Positions 13,401-19,885 of a DNA stretch of 22,135 nucleotides are shown one piece after another. Within the stretch, counting starts at the first letter, position 1, and each line of letters opens with the position of its first letter. The notes below the pieces were generated by a model. It made no database searches. It had not been told where the DNA came from and worked only from the letters and a program-made list of their open reading frames with translations. Position numbers and translations under genes: made by a program. The stretch comes from Paludibacteraceae bacterium (GTDB lineage Bacteria > Bacteroidota > Bacteroidia > Bacteroidales > Paludibacteraceae), in the NCBI GenBank assembly GCA_904502115.1, contig CAJGDW010000013.1, positions 1 through 22,135 on the forward strand, read 5' to 3'.

Positions 13401-14032
13401 TTTATCACAAAGTTTTTAAGTTGTTTAATGCTGGTAATAGCAGGATTGATTTTTTGAGCTTCTTTTACAATCTCATCATCTGTAAGCACCCAGTCGTAGA
13501 ACCATTTATTCCAACGCTCTATGGTGTAACGTAGGAACATATCCTGTAGAATGTCGATTGGGTTAATAGCACGTCTGTACTTGGCAGATAAACGTTCTGC
13601 TGTAAGTATAAGTAATTGAGCTGGGAACTCTTTCATAAGGTCTGTTACCGTTCGGTCTACTTCTGCCTGTAAACGTTCATGCAAAACCTTTATTTCTGTC
13701 TGTAAACTTGCGTTTTCTTGTTGTAAACTATCAGCAAACTGTGCAATTTCGTCCTGTTTACTATTAGATTGCTCTAATAAACCTTTTATTTCGGCAATTT
13801 CAGCTTCTAATTTTTTTATGTGTTCTGCTTGCGTGGCAACCAATGCCGTAGTTTCATCTCTATCGCGTATAACCTCAATTTCTTTTACCTTGGGATTGGC
13901 AAAGAAATCCAATACTTTTTCAAAGAATGCAGATTTAGAAATGGGATTTGCCTCGTTGGCTTGTTCGTGTAGTTTGTTAAAGATGTTAATGTATTCGTCC
14001 GATAGTCGAATACTAAACGTTTGATTGGCCAT
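13397..14032 (-). CDS. Ribbon-helix-helix-like and coiled-coil protein
   Basis: The 211-residue protein begins with a strand-helix-helix region (NQTFSIRLSDEYINIFNKL, then ISKSAFFEKVLDFF at about 31-44) like RHH DNA-binding folds. A long coiled coil (about 65-130) and a C-terminal helical domain rich in Trp and Tyr (about 135-211) follow. It is the first gene behind the late promoter, 28 bp from the estimated transcription start. It may bind the palindrome or octamer array just upstream and autoregulate, or take part in replication or packaging. Target and role are unknown. Confidence 0.6.
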   Translation of the reverse strand: MANQTFSIRLSDEYINIFNKLHEQANEANPISKSAFFEKVLDFFANPKVKEIEVIRDRDETTALVATQAEHIKKLEAEIAEIKGLLEQSNSKQDEIAQFADSLQQENASLQTEIKVLHERLQAEVDRTVTDLMKEFPAQLLILTAERLSAKYRRAINPIDILQDMFLRYTIERWNKWFYDWVLTDDEIVKEAQKINPAITSIKQLKNFVIK

Positions 14033-14061
14033 TTGTTTATGATTTTAAGTTTGTTTACGCC

Positions 14062-14093
14062 CAAAAGTAAGTGCAAACACCCTCAAATGCAAT
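14062..14093 (-). promoter_or_regulatory. Late operon promoter
   Basis: On the - strand ATTG (14090-14093) and TACTTTTG (14062-14069) are separated by 20 bases, giving a start near 14058. It would drive the RHH-like, 91-aa, acidic membrane protein, ATPase and 58-aa HTH genes. Confidence 0.7.
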
Positions 14094-14118
14094 AGATTAG
14101 CCCAAAAACCGACAAAAC

Positions 14119-14139
14119 TTGTTATTACCGTAATAACAA
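14119..14139. promoter_or_regulatory. Perfect palindrome upstream of the late promoter
   Basis: TTGTTATTAC and GTAATAACAA are exact inverted copies around a single C. The centre lies about 70 bp upstream of the estimated late transcription start, a typical activator or upstream-operator position. Flanking T-tracts also permit a hairpin terminator reading, but no gene on either strand needs one here. Confidence 0.65.
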
Positions 14140-14157
14140 CACTTTTTTTGTGCCCTT

Positions 14158-14253
14158 TTTGTATCTTTTTTGTATCCGTTTTGTATCCGCTATAACTATC
14201 TATAATTCAATATATTATATTTCTTTTTCTTTCAAAGGATACAAAGATACAAA
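14158..14253. repeat. Octamer array 2: three TTTGTATC facing two GATACAAA around an AT-rich core
   Basis: TTTGTATC occurs at 14158, 14169 and 14180 (11-bp steps, one helical turn). GATACAAA occurs at 14238 and 14246. Between them is a 50-bp AT-rich stretch (14188-14237). Iteron-like repeats around an AT-rich core resemble a replication origin. The same octamer forms array 1 at 1441-1544. Confidence 0.7.
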
Positions 14254-14258
14254 TTAAA

Positions 14259-14381
14259 AGGGTAAAAATATAGGTAAGGGGTTTAAGGGGTGGCGGGGTC
14301 GATACACGTACCCCTCTGAACACTCCGCTGGGTGGCATGGGTGGTGTAATCTTTGTAACTGCAGCACGGCATGGTGGGACG
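14259..14381 (+). other. G-rich noncoding segment
   Basis: This segment completes the 417-bp gene-free stretch. It has four runs of three or more G (from 14260, 14278, 14287, 14295) on the + strand, and GGGGT at 14295-14299 can also pair with ACCCC at 14310-14314. Further G-rich sequence follows (GGGTGGC, GGGTGGTG). No reading frame is credible. With the adjacent array and AT-rich core it may be part of an origin or single-strand initiation site. Confidence 0.45.
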
Positions 14382-14422
14382 GTAAAACAAAAGCGACCGC
14401 ATCGATGTGATGCAGTCGCCTG
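14382..14422 (-). terminator. Terminator of the YafQ-type operon (first copy of a 29-bp repeat)
   Basis: On the - strand GCGACTGCATC and GATGCGGTCGC form an 11-bp stem with one mismatch and loop ACATC, followed by TTTTGTTTT. Bases 14394-14422 are repeated exactly at 14986-15014. Confidence 0.85.
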
Positions 14423-14449
14423 GTATAAATATGATGGATAGAAGGAATA

Positions 14450-14728
14450 TTAGAAAAGATCAGAATGTGAACCAGTTCTAATTAACGTTATAATCTTAAG
14501 GTCGTTTGTGTCACTCTTTTCGTAAATGAGTAACCAATCAGGCCTTATATGGCACTCTCTTGTTCCTTTATAGTCTCCTTTTAGTTCATGGTCACGATAG
14601 TAAATAGGTAAAGGAATATCCTTGGCCAACATGTTAATTACCTCTGCGATTTCTGCTTCTGGCAAATTCCTTTTAAGAGCCAATCGCAAGTCCTTTTTAA
14701 ATTGATTAGTAGAAACAATAGTCCTCAT
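14450..14728 (-). CDS. yafQ: YafQ-family mRNA-interferase toxin
   Basis: At 92 residues it has the length of E. coli YafQ and the same signature: HELKGDYKGTRECHIRPDWL and RTGSHSDLF. The catalytic residues of YafQ (His50, His63, Asp67, His87, Phe91) map to His47, His60, Asp64, His88 and Phe92. The enzyme would cut mRNA on the ribosome when free of antitoxin. The start overlaps the antitoxin stop (ATGA). The pair forms a self-contained cassette with its own promoter and terminator, between the early genes and the noncoding hub. Confidence 0.92.
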   Translation of the reverse strand: MRTIVSTNQFKKDLRLALKRNLPEAEIAEVINMLAKDIPLPIYYRDHELKGDYKGTRECHIRPDWLLIYEKSDTNDLKIITLIRTGSHSDLF

Positions 14729-14925
14729 CTTACCTCATTTAATAGATCATTAAAGCTATTGTAGCGAGTAACCTTACCTTGTTTTGCTTCCTGAAATGCT
14801 TTTTTAGTCGTAGCATTAAATTTAGGTGTTTCATCCTCTATGATTACCCCTAAACTTCTTAAATAACCTAATAAACTTTTTCCTGTATTTGTTCTTTCGT
14901 TAATATTGATTACGTAGGTTGCCAT
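14725..14925 (-). CDS. Antitoxin of the YafQ-type pair
   Basis: The start at 14925 (MATYVININERTNTGKSLLG) gives 66 residues and is preceded by GGAGGAC, one of the best Shine-Dalgarno sequences in the window. A longer reading to 14994 would run through the promoter and is rejected. The N-terminal strand and helix are of a DNA-binding type, and the C-terminal part (KKAFQEAKQGKVTRYNSFND) resembles toxin-binding tails of RelB-like antitoxins in Bacteroidota. The layout parallels the unrelated YoeB-type antitoxin at 11642-11848. Confidence 0.85.
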   Translation of the reverse strand: MATYVININERTNTGKSLLGYLRSLGVIIEDETPKFNATTKKAFQEAKQGKVTRYNSFNDLLNEVR

Positions 14926-14953
14926 AACATTGTCCTCCAAATATTTCTTTCTG

Positions 14954-14961
14954 CAAATATA
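14954..14961 (-). promoter_or_regulatory. Promoter -7 box of the YafQ-type operon
   Basis: TATATTTG on the - strand fits TAnnTTTG and lies 29 bases before the antitoxin ATG. A clear -33 TTTG at 19-20 bp is missing (T-tract instead). It begins directly after the terminator of the preceding gene. Confidence 0.5.
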
Positions 14962-14973
14962 ATGGATTTTGTT

Positions 14974-15014
14974 TACAAAAAAAAACGACCGCATCGATGT
15001 GATGCAGTCGCCTG
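14974..15014 (-). terminator. Terminator of the DUF5618-like gene (second copy of the 29-bp repeat)
   Basis: The stem is the same as at 14393-14419 (29 identical bases, 14986-15014), followed on the - strand by a run of about ten T. It lies 24 bp beyond the stop of the DUF5618-like gene. Confidence 0.85.
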
Positions 15015-15038
15015 TTCCTAGGACTTTTTTGTATTAAG

Positions 15039-15437
15039 TTATGATTTTGGGCGATTTTTATCGCACCAGTCCACAATCTCTTGGGTATAATAGATTGCAT
15101 CTTTGGCGTTACCTACGCCCTTATAACCATCATATCCCATGATAATATGTGCAGCTTGATATTGATTAACAAGAAAACCGAGAAGTTTCTTGTTGCGTTT
15201 AGATGCCGCTTCTTGAAAATCTTTAATATCGAGACGCTGTCTTGGTTTTTTCTCAATTTTAAGAGAATAACAAAGCGCAATAATAGCACCAGTCCATAGA
15301 GCATGGCCAGCCAATTTAACGTACTTAGAATCTTCGTATGAACGAGTTTCCGGATTTAGTATTGCTTTCTCTTTTAGCAGCGTTTTAGCGTTTTCAATAT
15401 AACGCTGTGCTTCTTTAATAGGGTCTTTCATTTCCAT
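15039..15437 (-). CDS. DUF5618-like protein
   Basis: The protein has 132 residues from the ATG at 15437, or 130 from 15431. MKDPIKEAQRYIENAKTLL, KYVKLAGHALWTGAIIAL and IIMGYDGYKGVGN follow the pattern of the Bacteroidota family DUF5618, an all-helical protein of unknown function often near mobile genes. The helical build recalls HEPN-type proteins, but I see no clear Rx4-6H RNase motif. It has its own promoter (15453-15483) and terminator, so it is expressed independently of the primase-helicase gene and probably in the lysogen. Confidence 0.75.
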   Translation of the reverse strand: MEMKDPIKEAQRYIENAKTLLKEKAILNPETRSYEDSKYVKLAGHALWTGAIIALCYSLKIEKKPRQRLDIKDFQEAASKRNKKLLGFLVNQYQAAHIIMGYDGYKGVGNAKDAIYYTQEIVDWCDKNRPKS

Positions 15438-15452
15438 GATGTGATAACGTTA

Positions 15453-15483
15453 CAAATGTATAAATATTTTCTTTAGCACCAAC
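15453..15483 (-). promoter_or_regulatory. Promoter of the DUF5618-like gene
   Basis: On the - strand GTTG (15480-15483) and TACATTTG (15453-15460) are 19 bases apart, giving a start near 15448 and a leader of only about 10-17 bases. It overlaps the last codons of the primase-helicase gene. Confidence 0.65.
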
Positions 15484-18217
15484 TACTTTTGATAGTCTCG
15501 TTTACCTCGTCCTTGGTTTGGATGTAGAAATATTCGCGCTGTACGCCGTTTATTTTGCGTGTTATGCGCTTACTGCCTTTGCGCAGCTGTGGTGGGTCTA
15601 ACTGTATAATGTAATCGCTGTTTTCGCAATAAGCAGCAAGGGCCTTCTTAAATTTCTGTTGGCTCCAGGTGCGGTTGCCTGTTTCGTCTCTAAAATTTTC
15701 AAAGGCTTCTTTGCGCGATATAAGCGTATCTAAATTATCGCTGCCAGGTGCAAAATATAGTTCTGCCCATTCCAAAAATCCGCCATTGCCCATTTCGGCA
15801 ATATTGATGCGCTTATATACGTTCTCCATGGGCGGCCTTATTACCTCGCCATGCGCCGTACATTGCAAATACATTTGCAGACAGTCTATACAAAAATTAT
15901 AATCAGCATTGTATTCATCCTCGGTGTAATTATGTCCAAATAGGTCTTTGCCAAAATCGTCGGCAATGCTCCTAAATTCGTTATATGCAGTGCCTTGTGC
16001 ATGGTAATAGTCTGAATACACCATATAAAGCAAACGCCTTTCCGTGCTACCTTGTTTGGCACCAACGGGTGGAAAGTTAGAAGCAAACACCGTAATAGGG
16101 CTATCGTGATAGTCTATTTCGTAAGAATCCTGTCCTTTGCGGTTAATGGTAGTGTTACCTGTAATTAGGCTGTAGAACGTGTCAAAATCAAAATACTGGC
16201 GAGGATCGTCAATAAGAAGTATGTCTGTCCAGCAGCTTACGCGGTCTAATAAGTGTTTGTTTTCTGTAAGGCCTTTTTCGCGCCCTTGGAGCGTAACTAC
16301 ATTAAGCAGGTTTAAACGCTTAATAGCGTTAATTAGGAACGATTTACCGCTACCGCCAGAGCTCTCGCCATCTTCGCTTAAACGGTTCTCCATAATCCAT
16401 ACCGCCATAGGTTTAGATTCTACTTTATACTGGTGCAGCATATAACCAATAGCATAGCACTTGTTGGCCAAATGTCGCACCTGTTCGTGCTGTTCCTCGG
16501 CCGATAGGCGAGGGCCATACACAGAAAACTTATAATCCAGCAAGTAACGAGCATCTTCATCGGCGTTGCCAGTAGTCCTCTCTTCAAATTCTTGACGCCA
16601 ATACATACGGCTGGCATTTACCAGCGAAGCAAACAGCTTACTTTGTGTATGTTTTACCTCAAAGTAGCCATCGTTTAGAGTAAAAGCAGCATCCATACGT
16701 TTAAATCGGTGCGGAGCAATGGCCTTATCCCAGCAGTGTTTGCTGCTGTTCTTGGTAGATATGGTTTCTATATCCTTGGCCGATACTTTAATAGCCGTGT
16801 TTTCAAAGTAAAAGATGCGGCTTTGGTGGTCGCTTTTATCCAGGTCGATTTCTACCAATGGTAAATCGTCGCATAGGGACGATGTAGTTTTTTTGCTATC
16901 CTGATACAGACGTTGAATCTGTATCGATACAGCCTGTTCGCGCAGTTGCTCTTTAACAAAAGCCCTAATTTCTTTGGCTTTATATTCTTTTACCCTATAG
17001 CCTTGAATGCGCACATAGCGTTCGTTAGGGCTGTTTTTGTCTTTAATTCGGGCAAAACCACAGCAACGTAGGTACCATAGCAGGCTAATGGTGTTAATTT
17101 CTAAACTATCTTTCTTTTTGCCTTTCTCCCAAAACTGGCACTGAACGGCGGTATAAACCAGCTTATCAAACTCATGTCGGCTGGATAGTTCGCAAAAATC
17201 GGTTAAGTCTTTGCGTTTATTGCCTCGACGATCTTTAAAATTGCTAATCCACGATGGTAGTAGCAGCGTATGCAAACGCCAATGTTTTAGCGCGCGTTCA
17301 ATGCCCATACGCACACCAGTTTCGTCAATGTCGGGAATATTGATTACTTTCTCGGCGTATCGATACAATAAGTTTATATCTTTTTCTCGCAATTCGGCTG
17401 TTTCGCTATTCATCCAAACAGCCGTATATCCCATACCAATGCAGTTAAGCGCATCGCGCTCGCCAGCGCATATAAAAACGTAATCTAACTTAGTGGGTTT
17501 ACGTGATTCTTTTCCATCCTGCAATGGCTCTTGCTGTTCCAATTTAGCATGTACTTCTTGCAGTTGTTTAAGCCCAAAAAATACATGGTCGCGTGGTTTT
17601 TCGCCAACATAAAAGAAACGATCCTTTTTGTCGTAGGCCATGGGCGCATAAATTTTTTGCCATGTGCCGTAGTCAAACATAAAAATGGGAAAATTCTCGT
17701 TGCTGCTTATTGTAACCTGGCACTTGGTGCCATTGTCCTTTTTAAACACTTTGCTATAGCTTTTAAGCGACTTAATGTTATACCTGCGCATTACATCGGG
17801 CGTTACCATGGCACCCAAAACAGATACATCGCTGTATGGATCATCTTTTTCTACAGCTTCTACAAAACCAATTTTAGCGTCGGCAGCTACCGTTTTAAAC
17901 TCCTTAATAGGCCTGTTTATCTCTGCCTTAAAGCCTATATCAACGCGGAATCTGTCTGCAATAAAATAGATTGCCTTGCTAAAGTTAACACCCTCTTCGG
18001 CCATTACAATGTCAAAGCAGTTTTTAGCCTTAGATTCTGCGCCAAAGTCGGTTACATACCATACGCCCTTTATCTCTTTAATGCACGCACTGGCATCGCT
18101 CTCTCCAGGGCGCATTTTAAAATGCTTGTTGGTACCTATACAGGCTTCGGCTTCGGGAAAGTATGATAATATTATATCTAATCCGCCGCGTGTAGCGTTA
18201 AGTATTGCTTGTTTCAT
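15473..18217 (-). CDS. Replication primase-helicase (toprim plus SF3-type ATPase)
   Basis: This 914-residue protein is the likely replication initiator. Residues about 30-90 keep the fold of a DnaG CHC2 domain (FKMRPGESDASACIKE, VTDFG) but lack its zinc cysteines. A toprim domain has GERDAL (252-257), DIDETG (296-301) and KDLTDF (336-341). A C-terminal superfamily 3-like helicase has Walker A ESSGGSGKS (Lys625), Walker B ILLIDD (666-671), sensor FASNF (711-715) and an arginine finger in STERRL. Fusions of this kind occur in plasmids, satellites and phages. It overlaps the upstream HTH gene (ATGA), so it is part of the early operon. The origin it acts on may be the hub at 14100-14390. Confidence 0.88.
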   Translation of the reverse strand: MKQAILNATRGGLDIILSYFPEAEACIGTNKHFKMRPGESDASACIKEIKGVWYVTDFGAESKAKNCFDIVMAEEGVNFSKAIYFIADRFRVDIGFKAEINRPIKEFKTVAADAKIGFVEAVEKDDPYSDVSVLGAMVTPDVMRRYNIKSLKSYSKVFKKDNGTKCQVTISSNENFPIFMFDYGTWQKIYAPMAYDKKDRFFYVGEKPRDHVFFGLKQLQEVHAKLEQQEPLQDGKESRKPTKLDYVFICAGERDALNCIGMGYTAVWMNSETAELREKDINLLYRYAEKVINIPDIDETGVRMGIERALKHWRLHTLLLPSWISNFKDRRGNKRKDLTDFCELSSRHEFDKLVYTAVQCQFWEKGKKKDSLEINTISLLWYLRCCGFARIKDKNSPNERYVRIQGYRVKEYKAKEIRAFVKEQLREQAVSIQIQRLYQDSKKTTSSLCDDLPLVEIDLDKSDHQSRIFYFENTAIKVSAKDIETISTKNSSKHCWDKAIAPHRFKRMDAAFTLNDGYFEVKHTQSKLFASLVNASRMYWRQEFEERTTGNADEDARYLLDYKFSVYGPRLSAEEQHEQVRHLANKCYAIGYMLHQYKVESKPMAVWIMENRLSEDGESSGGSGKSFLINAIKRLNLLNVVTLQGREKGLTENKHLLDRVSCWTDILLIDDPRQYFDFDTFYSLITGNTTINRKGQDSYEIDYHDSPITVFASNFPPVGAKQGSTERRLLYMVYSDYYHAQGTAYNEFRSIADDFGKDLFGHNYTEDEYNADYNFCIDCLQMYLQCTAHGEVIRPPMENVYKRINIAEMGNGGFLEWAELYFAPGSDNLDTLISRKEAFENFRDETGNRTWSQQKFKKALAAYCENSDYIIQLDPPQLRKGSKRITRKINGVQREYFYIQTKDEVNETIKSSWC

Positions 18218-18414
18218 AGTTTTAATCTAAATAGGGTTATACCTGCAATGGTATTGATGGTGTGGTAATGGCAGCAAGGTACAGGCGTTGCTCCGCTTAG
18301 CCAGTTATAGAACACGGCGCGCGTAATGCGGCATCCGTCTATTATTTCTTGCCGTTTTTTGCGGTACTCCGACTTGGGCAGCTCGGAGTACCAGGTTCTA
18401 AAATCACTGTTCAT
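18214..18414 (-). CDS. Small helix-turn-helix protein A (66 aa)
   Basis: The protein reads SEYRKKRQEIIDGCRITRAV and then FYNWLSGATPV, a typical short Bacteroidota HTH in which ITRAVFYNWLSG is the recognition region. It is related in pattern to the protein at 18680-18889. The stop overlaps the primase-helicase start by 4 bp, so expression is coupled. A Cro-like role or a role as replication cofactor is possible. Confidence 0.65.
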   Translation of the reverse strand: MNSDFRTWYSELPKSEYRKKRQEIIDGCRITRAVFYNWLSGATPVPCCHYHTINTIAGITLFRLKL

Positions 18415-18417
18415 AGC

Positions 18418-18660
18418 TTAGTAGGGTAGTTGGTCGGTTTCGCTATCTATAAATCCGCGTTTTTCAAGTTCTAACAATGTATCTGCTATCTTGCTTTTGT
18501 CTTCTTTATAGGCAGATATCATAATCCACGCCTCTTTTGCATTATACGGAAATCTAATTTCGTATACCTGAATATTCTTTTCTACCAAAAAATCTGCAAT
18601 CTCGGTGGCTCGGCTGTGCTCTACCAATAGTTTATAGCCGTTTACTGTTTCGAATAACAT
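18418..18660 (-). CDS. Early protein of unknown function (80 aa)
   Basis: The soluble, mixed alpha/beta protein (GYKLLVEHSRATEIADFLVE, then EIRFPYNAKEAWIMISAY) ends with a Glu/Lys helix and DQLPY. It has no recognised motif. It sits between two related HTH genes in the early operon, 3 bp before the first. The start ATG at 18660 is the only sensible one. Confidence 0.6.
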   Translation of the reverse strand: MLFETVNGYKLLVEHSRATEIADFLVEKNIQVYEIRFPYNAKEAWIMISAYKEDKSKIADTLLELEKRGFIDSETDQLPY

Positions 18661-18679
18661 AGTATTTTTGATTTTTAGA

Positions 18680-18889
18680 TTACCCCCAAATGTTTTTAGT
18701 TACGCCGTATTTGGCTAAGATTTGTTCAATTACATTTTTCTCTGTTACTTTTGGCTCTACGTGGCCTTTTAGGCGAGCTGCCCAGCTGCTTCTGCTGGTA
18801 ATGTTAAGAGCTTCCATTATCTCTTTTTTTGCTTTTGGAAAGTCAGCGTACCTTAGCTGCTCCATTCCTGGTCTAAAACTATTGCTCAT
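18680..18889 (-). CDS. Small helix-turn-helix protein B (69 aa)
   Basis: The chosen start at 18889 (MSNSFRPGMEQLRYADF) avoids overlap with the preceding gene; an ATG at 18913 would add eight residues. KAKKEIMEALNITSRSSWAA and RLKGHVEPK form an HTH related to protein A at 18214-18414 (shared FR near the start, KxxEI and NIT/RIT before the recognition helix). The pair may be an old duplication. It probably binds the switch region at 19241-19312 or the early promoter. Confidence 0.65.
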   Translation of the reverse strand: MSNSFRPGMEQLRYADFPKAKKEIMEALNITSRSSWAARLKGHVEPKVTEKNVIEQILAKYGVTKNIWG

Positions 18890-18899
18890 TGTACTTTTT

Positions 18900-19196
18900 T
18901 TAATATTCTTCAATTATTTGATTGTAAGCTTTAACAAATGCCATACGTTCGTATTCAGTCGCATCGTTAAGTGTTTCTAATACAGATAATATTGATTGGC
19001 GAGAAGACTTACTTAATATTGCTAATAATGCTCTTAGCATTGTAATTGTTCTATACGCTTCAGCATGTATGAATGGAGTCACCTCGATTTTATCGCAAAA
19101 AATTAGAATAAATTCCATGTCAGAATTTTTCAAATCTTTGCCTAAATTCTTAACAGCATCAAAGGCCTCCTGGTAGGTTTTAAACTTTTTGCTCAT
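18900..19196 (-). CDS. First early gene, unknown function (98 aa)
   Basis: The all-helical soluble protein (FKTYQEAFDAVKNLGKDLKN at the start, YERMAFVKAYNQIIEEY at the end) has no enzyme or DNA-binding motif. It is divergent from the repressor candidate, 134 bp away, and is the first gene of the early transcript. Its position suggests early control or excision, but nothing in the sequence proves it. Confidence 0.6.
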   Translation of the reverse strand: MSKKFKTYQEAFDAVKNLGKDLKNSDMEFILIFCDKIEVTPFIHAEAYRTITMLRALLAILSKSSRQSILSVLETLNDATEYERMAFVKAYNQIIEEY

Positions 19197-19240
19197 AATG
19201 TTAAAATTTCATTTTAAAGTTGTTTATTTCGGTTTTTTGC

Positions 19241-19312
19241 CTTACACTTGTAGTGTTTTACCTTACAAGTGCAAAGTAAAGTAAAAATAAAGTAAATACA
19301 AAGTAAATATAA
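19241..19312. promoter_or_regulatory. Divergent switch region with operator-like repeats
   Basis: CACTTGTA (19245-19252) and TACAAGTG (19264-19271) are inverted copies 11 bp apart, extendable to TTnCACTTGTA. AAAGTAAA then recurs at 19273, 19289 and 19300 towards the repressor gene. The region separates the repressor candidate from the early operon, as in lysogeny switches. No clean TAnnTTTG box was found for either direction. Confidence 0.6.
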
Positions 19313-19330
19313 AGGAATTTTTATCTTTTT

Positions 19331-19795
19331 ATGAAGAAAAGGTATTACATAGCTGAATTTCAAACCTTTATAAAAGTTAATAAGTTAACACAGAAAAAGG
19401 TTGCCGACTACTTAGGTACGTCGACAGCTTTTGTTAGTCAGATTATAAAAGGTAAATGCGATTTGCCCGATGAAAAATTGCTTAAGCTTAGAGAATCTGA
19501 CTGGGATACGTCTATGTTTGATAGCTCTGTAAATACAGGAGTAATTATCAATAATAGCGGTAGAGACTTTAATAACAATCATATCGACAACCGCCAATAT
19601 TACAGCGACAGCCCCGATGTGCTGCGCAAACAAATAGACGATTTAGAAAGAACCATTGCAGAGCGCGAAAGGCTGCTGGTAGAGAAAGAAGAGCGTATCA
19701 AGGAAAAAGACAGCCAAATCAAGGAAAAAGACAGCCAAATCAAGGAAAAAGACAGCCAAATAAAAACATTGCTATCCATCCTAAACAAGCAATAA
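19331..19795 (+). CDS. XRE-type repressor candidate with repetitive coiled coil
   Basis: The 154-residue protein has an N-terminal XRE helix-turn-helix (LTQKKVADYLGTSTAFVSQI, then IKGKCDLP). A polar Asn-rich linker with VIINNSGRDFNNN follows, then a long coiled coil (about 95-150) with three exact copies of the heptad IKEKDSQ. The coiled coil would set the oligomer state. It is the only + strand gene at this end and is divergent from the early operon, so it is the likely lysogeny repressor. Its stop is 90 bp from attR; after excision it would lead across attP into the integrase gene. Confidence 0.8.
   Translation: MKKRYYIAEFQTFIKVNKLTQKKVADYLGTSTAFVSQIIKGKCDLPDEKLLKLRESDWDTSMFDSSVNTGVIINNSGRDFNNNHIDNRQYYSDSPDVLRKQIDDLERTIAERERLLVEKEERIKEKDSQIKEKDSQIKEKDSQIKTLLSILNKQ
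19697..19759 (+). repeat. Three perfect 21-bp tandem repeats in the repressor gene
   Basis: Units at 19697-19717, 19718-19738 and 19739-19759 are identical at the DNA level and each encode one IKEKDSQ heptad. Base-perfect identity points to recent slippage or conversion, so copy number may differ among strains. Confidence 0.9.
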
Positions 19796-19798
19796 AAG

Positions 19799-19817
19799 TG
19801 CGCCAAAATTGCGCCAA
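19799..19817. repeat. Candidate integrase arm sites, right
   Basis: TGCGCCAA occurs at 19799-19806 and 19810-19817, the same direct pair and 11-bp spacing as at 188-206. It starts 3 bp after the repressor stop and lies 68 bp from the attR core. Confidence 0.65.
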
Positions 19818-19885
19818 ATAGAAGATTTATAACATATAAAATGTACCTTATAGGGTTCTGTAAAGGTGTTTTGATACTGTTAGCA

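Noticed and set aside
17531..18166. Open + strand frame of 211 codons opposite the primase-helicase gene
   Set aside because: It is the antisense shadow of a gene with clear toprim and helicase motifs. It has no promoter or motif and an odd Phe/Tyr/Cys-rich composition.
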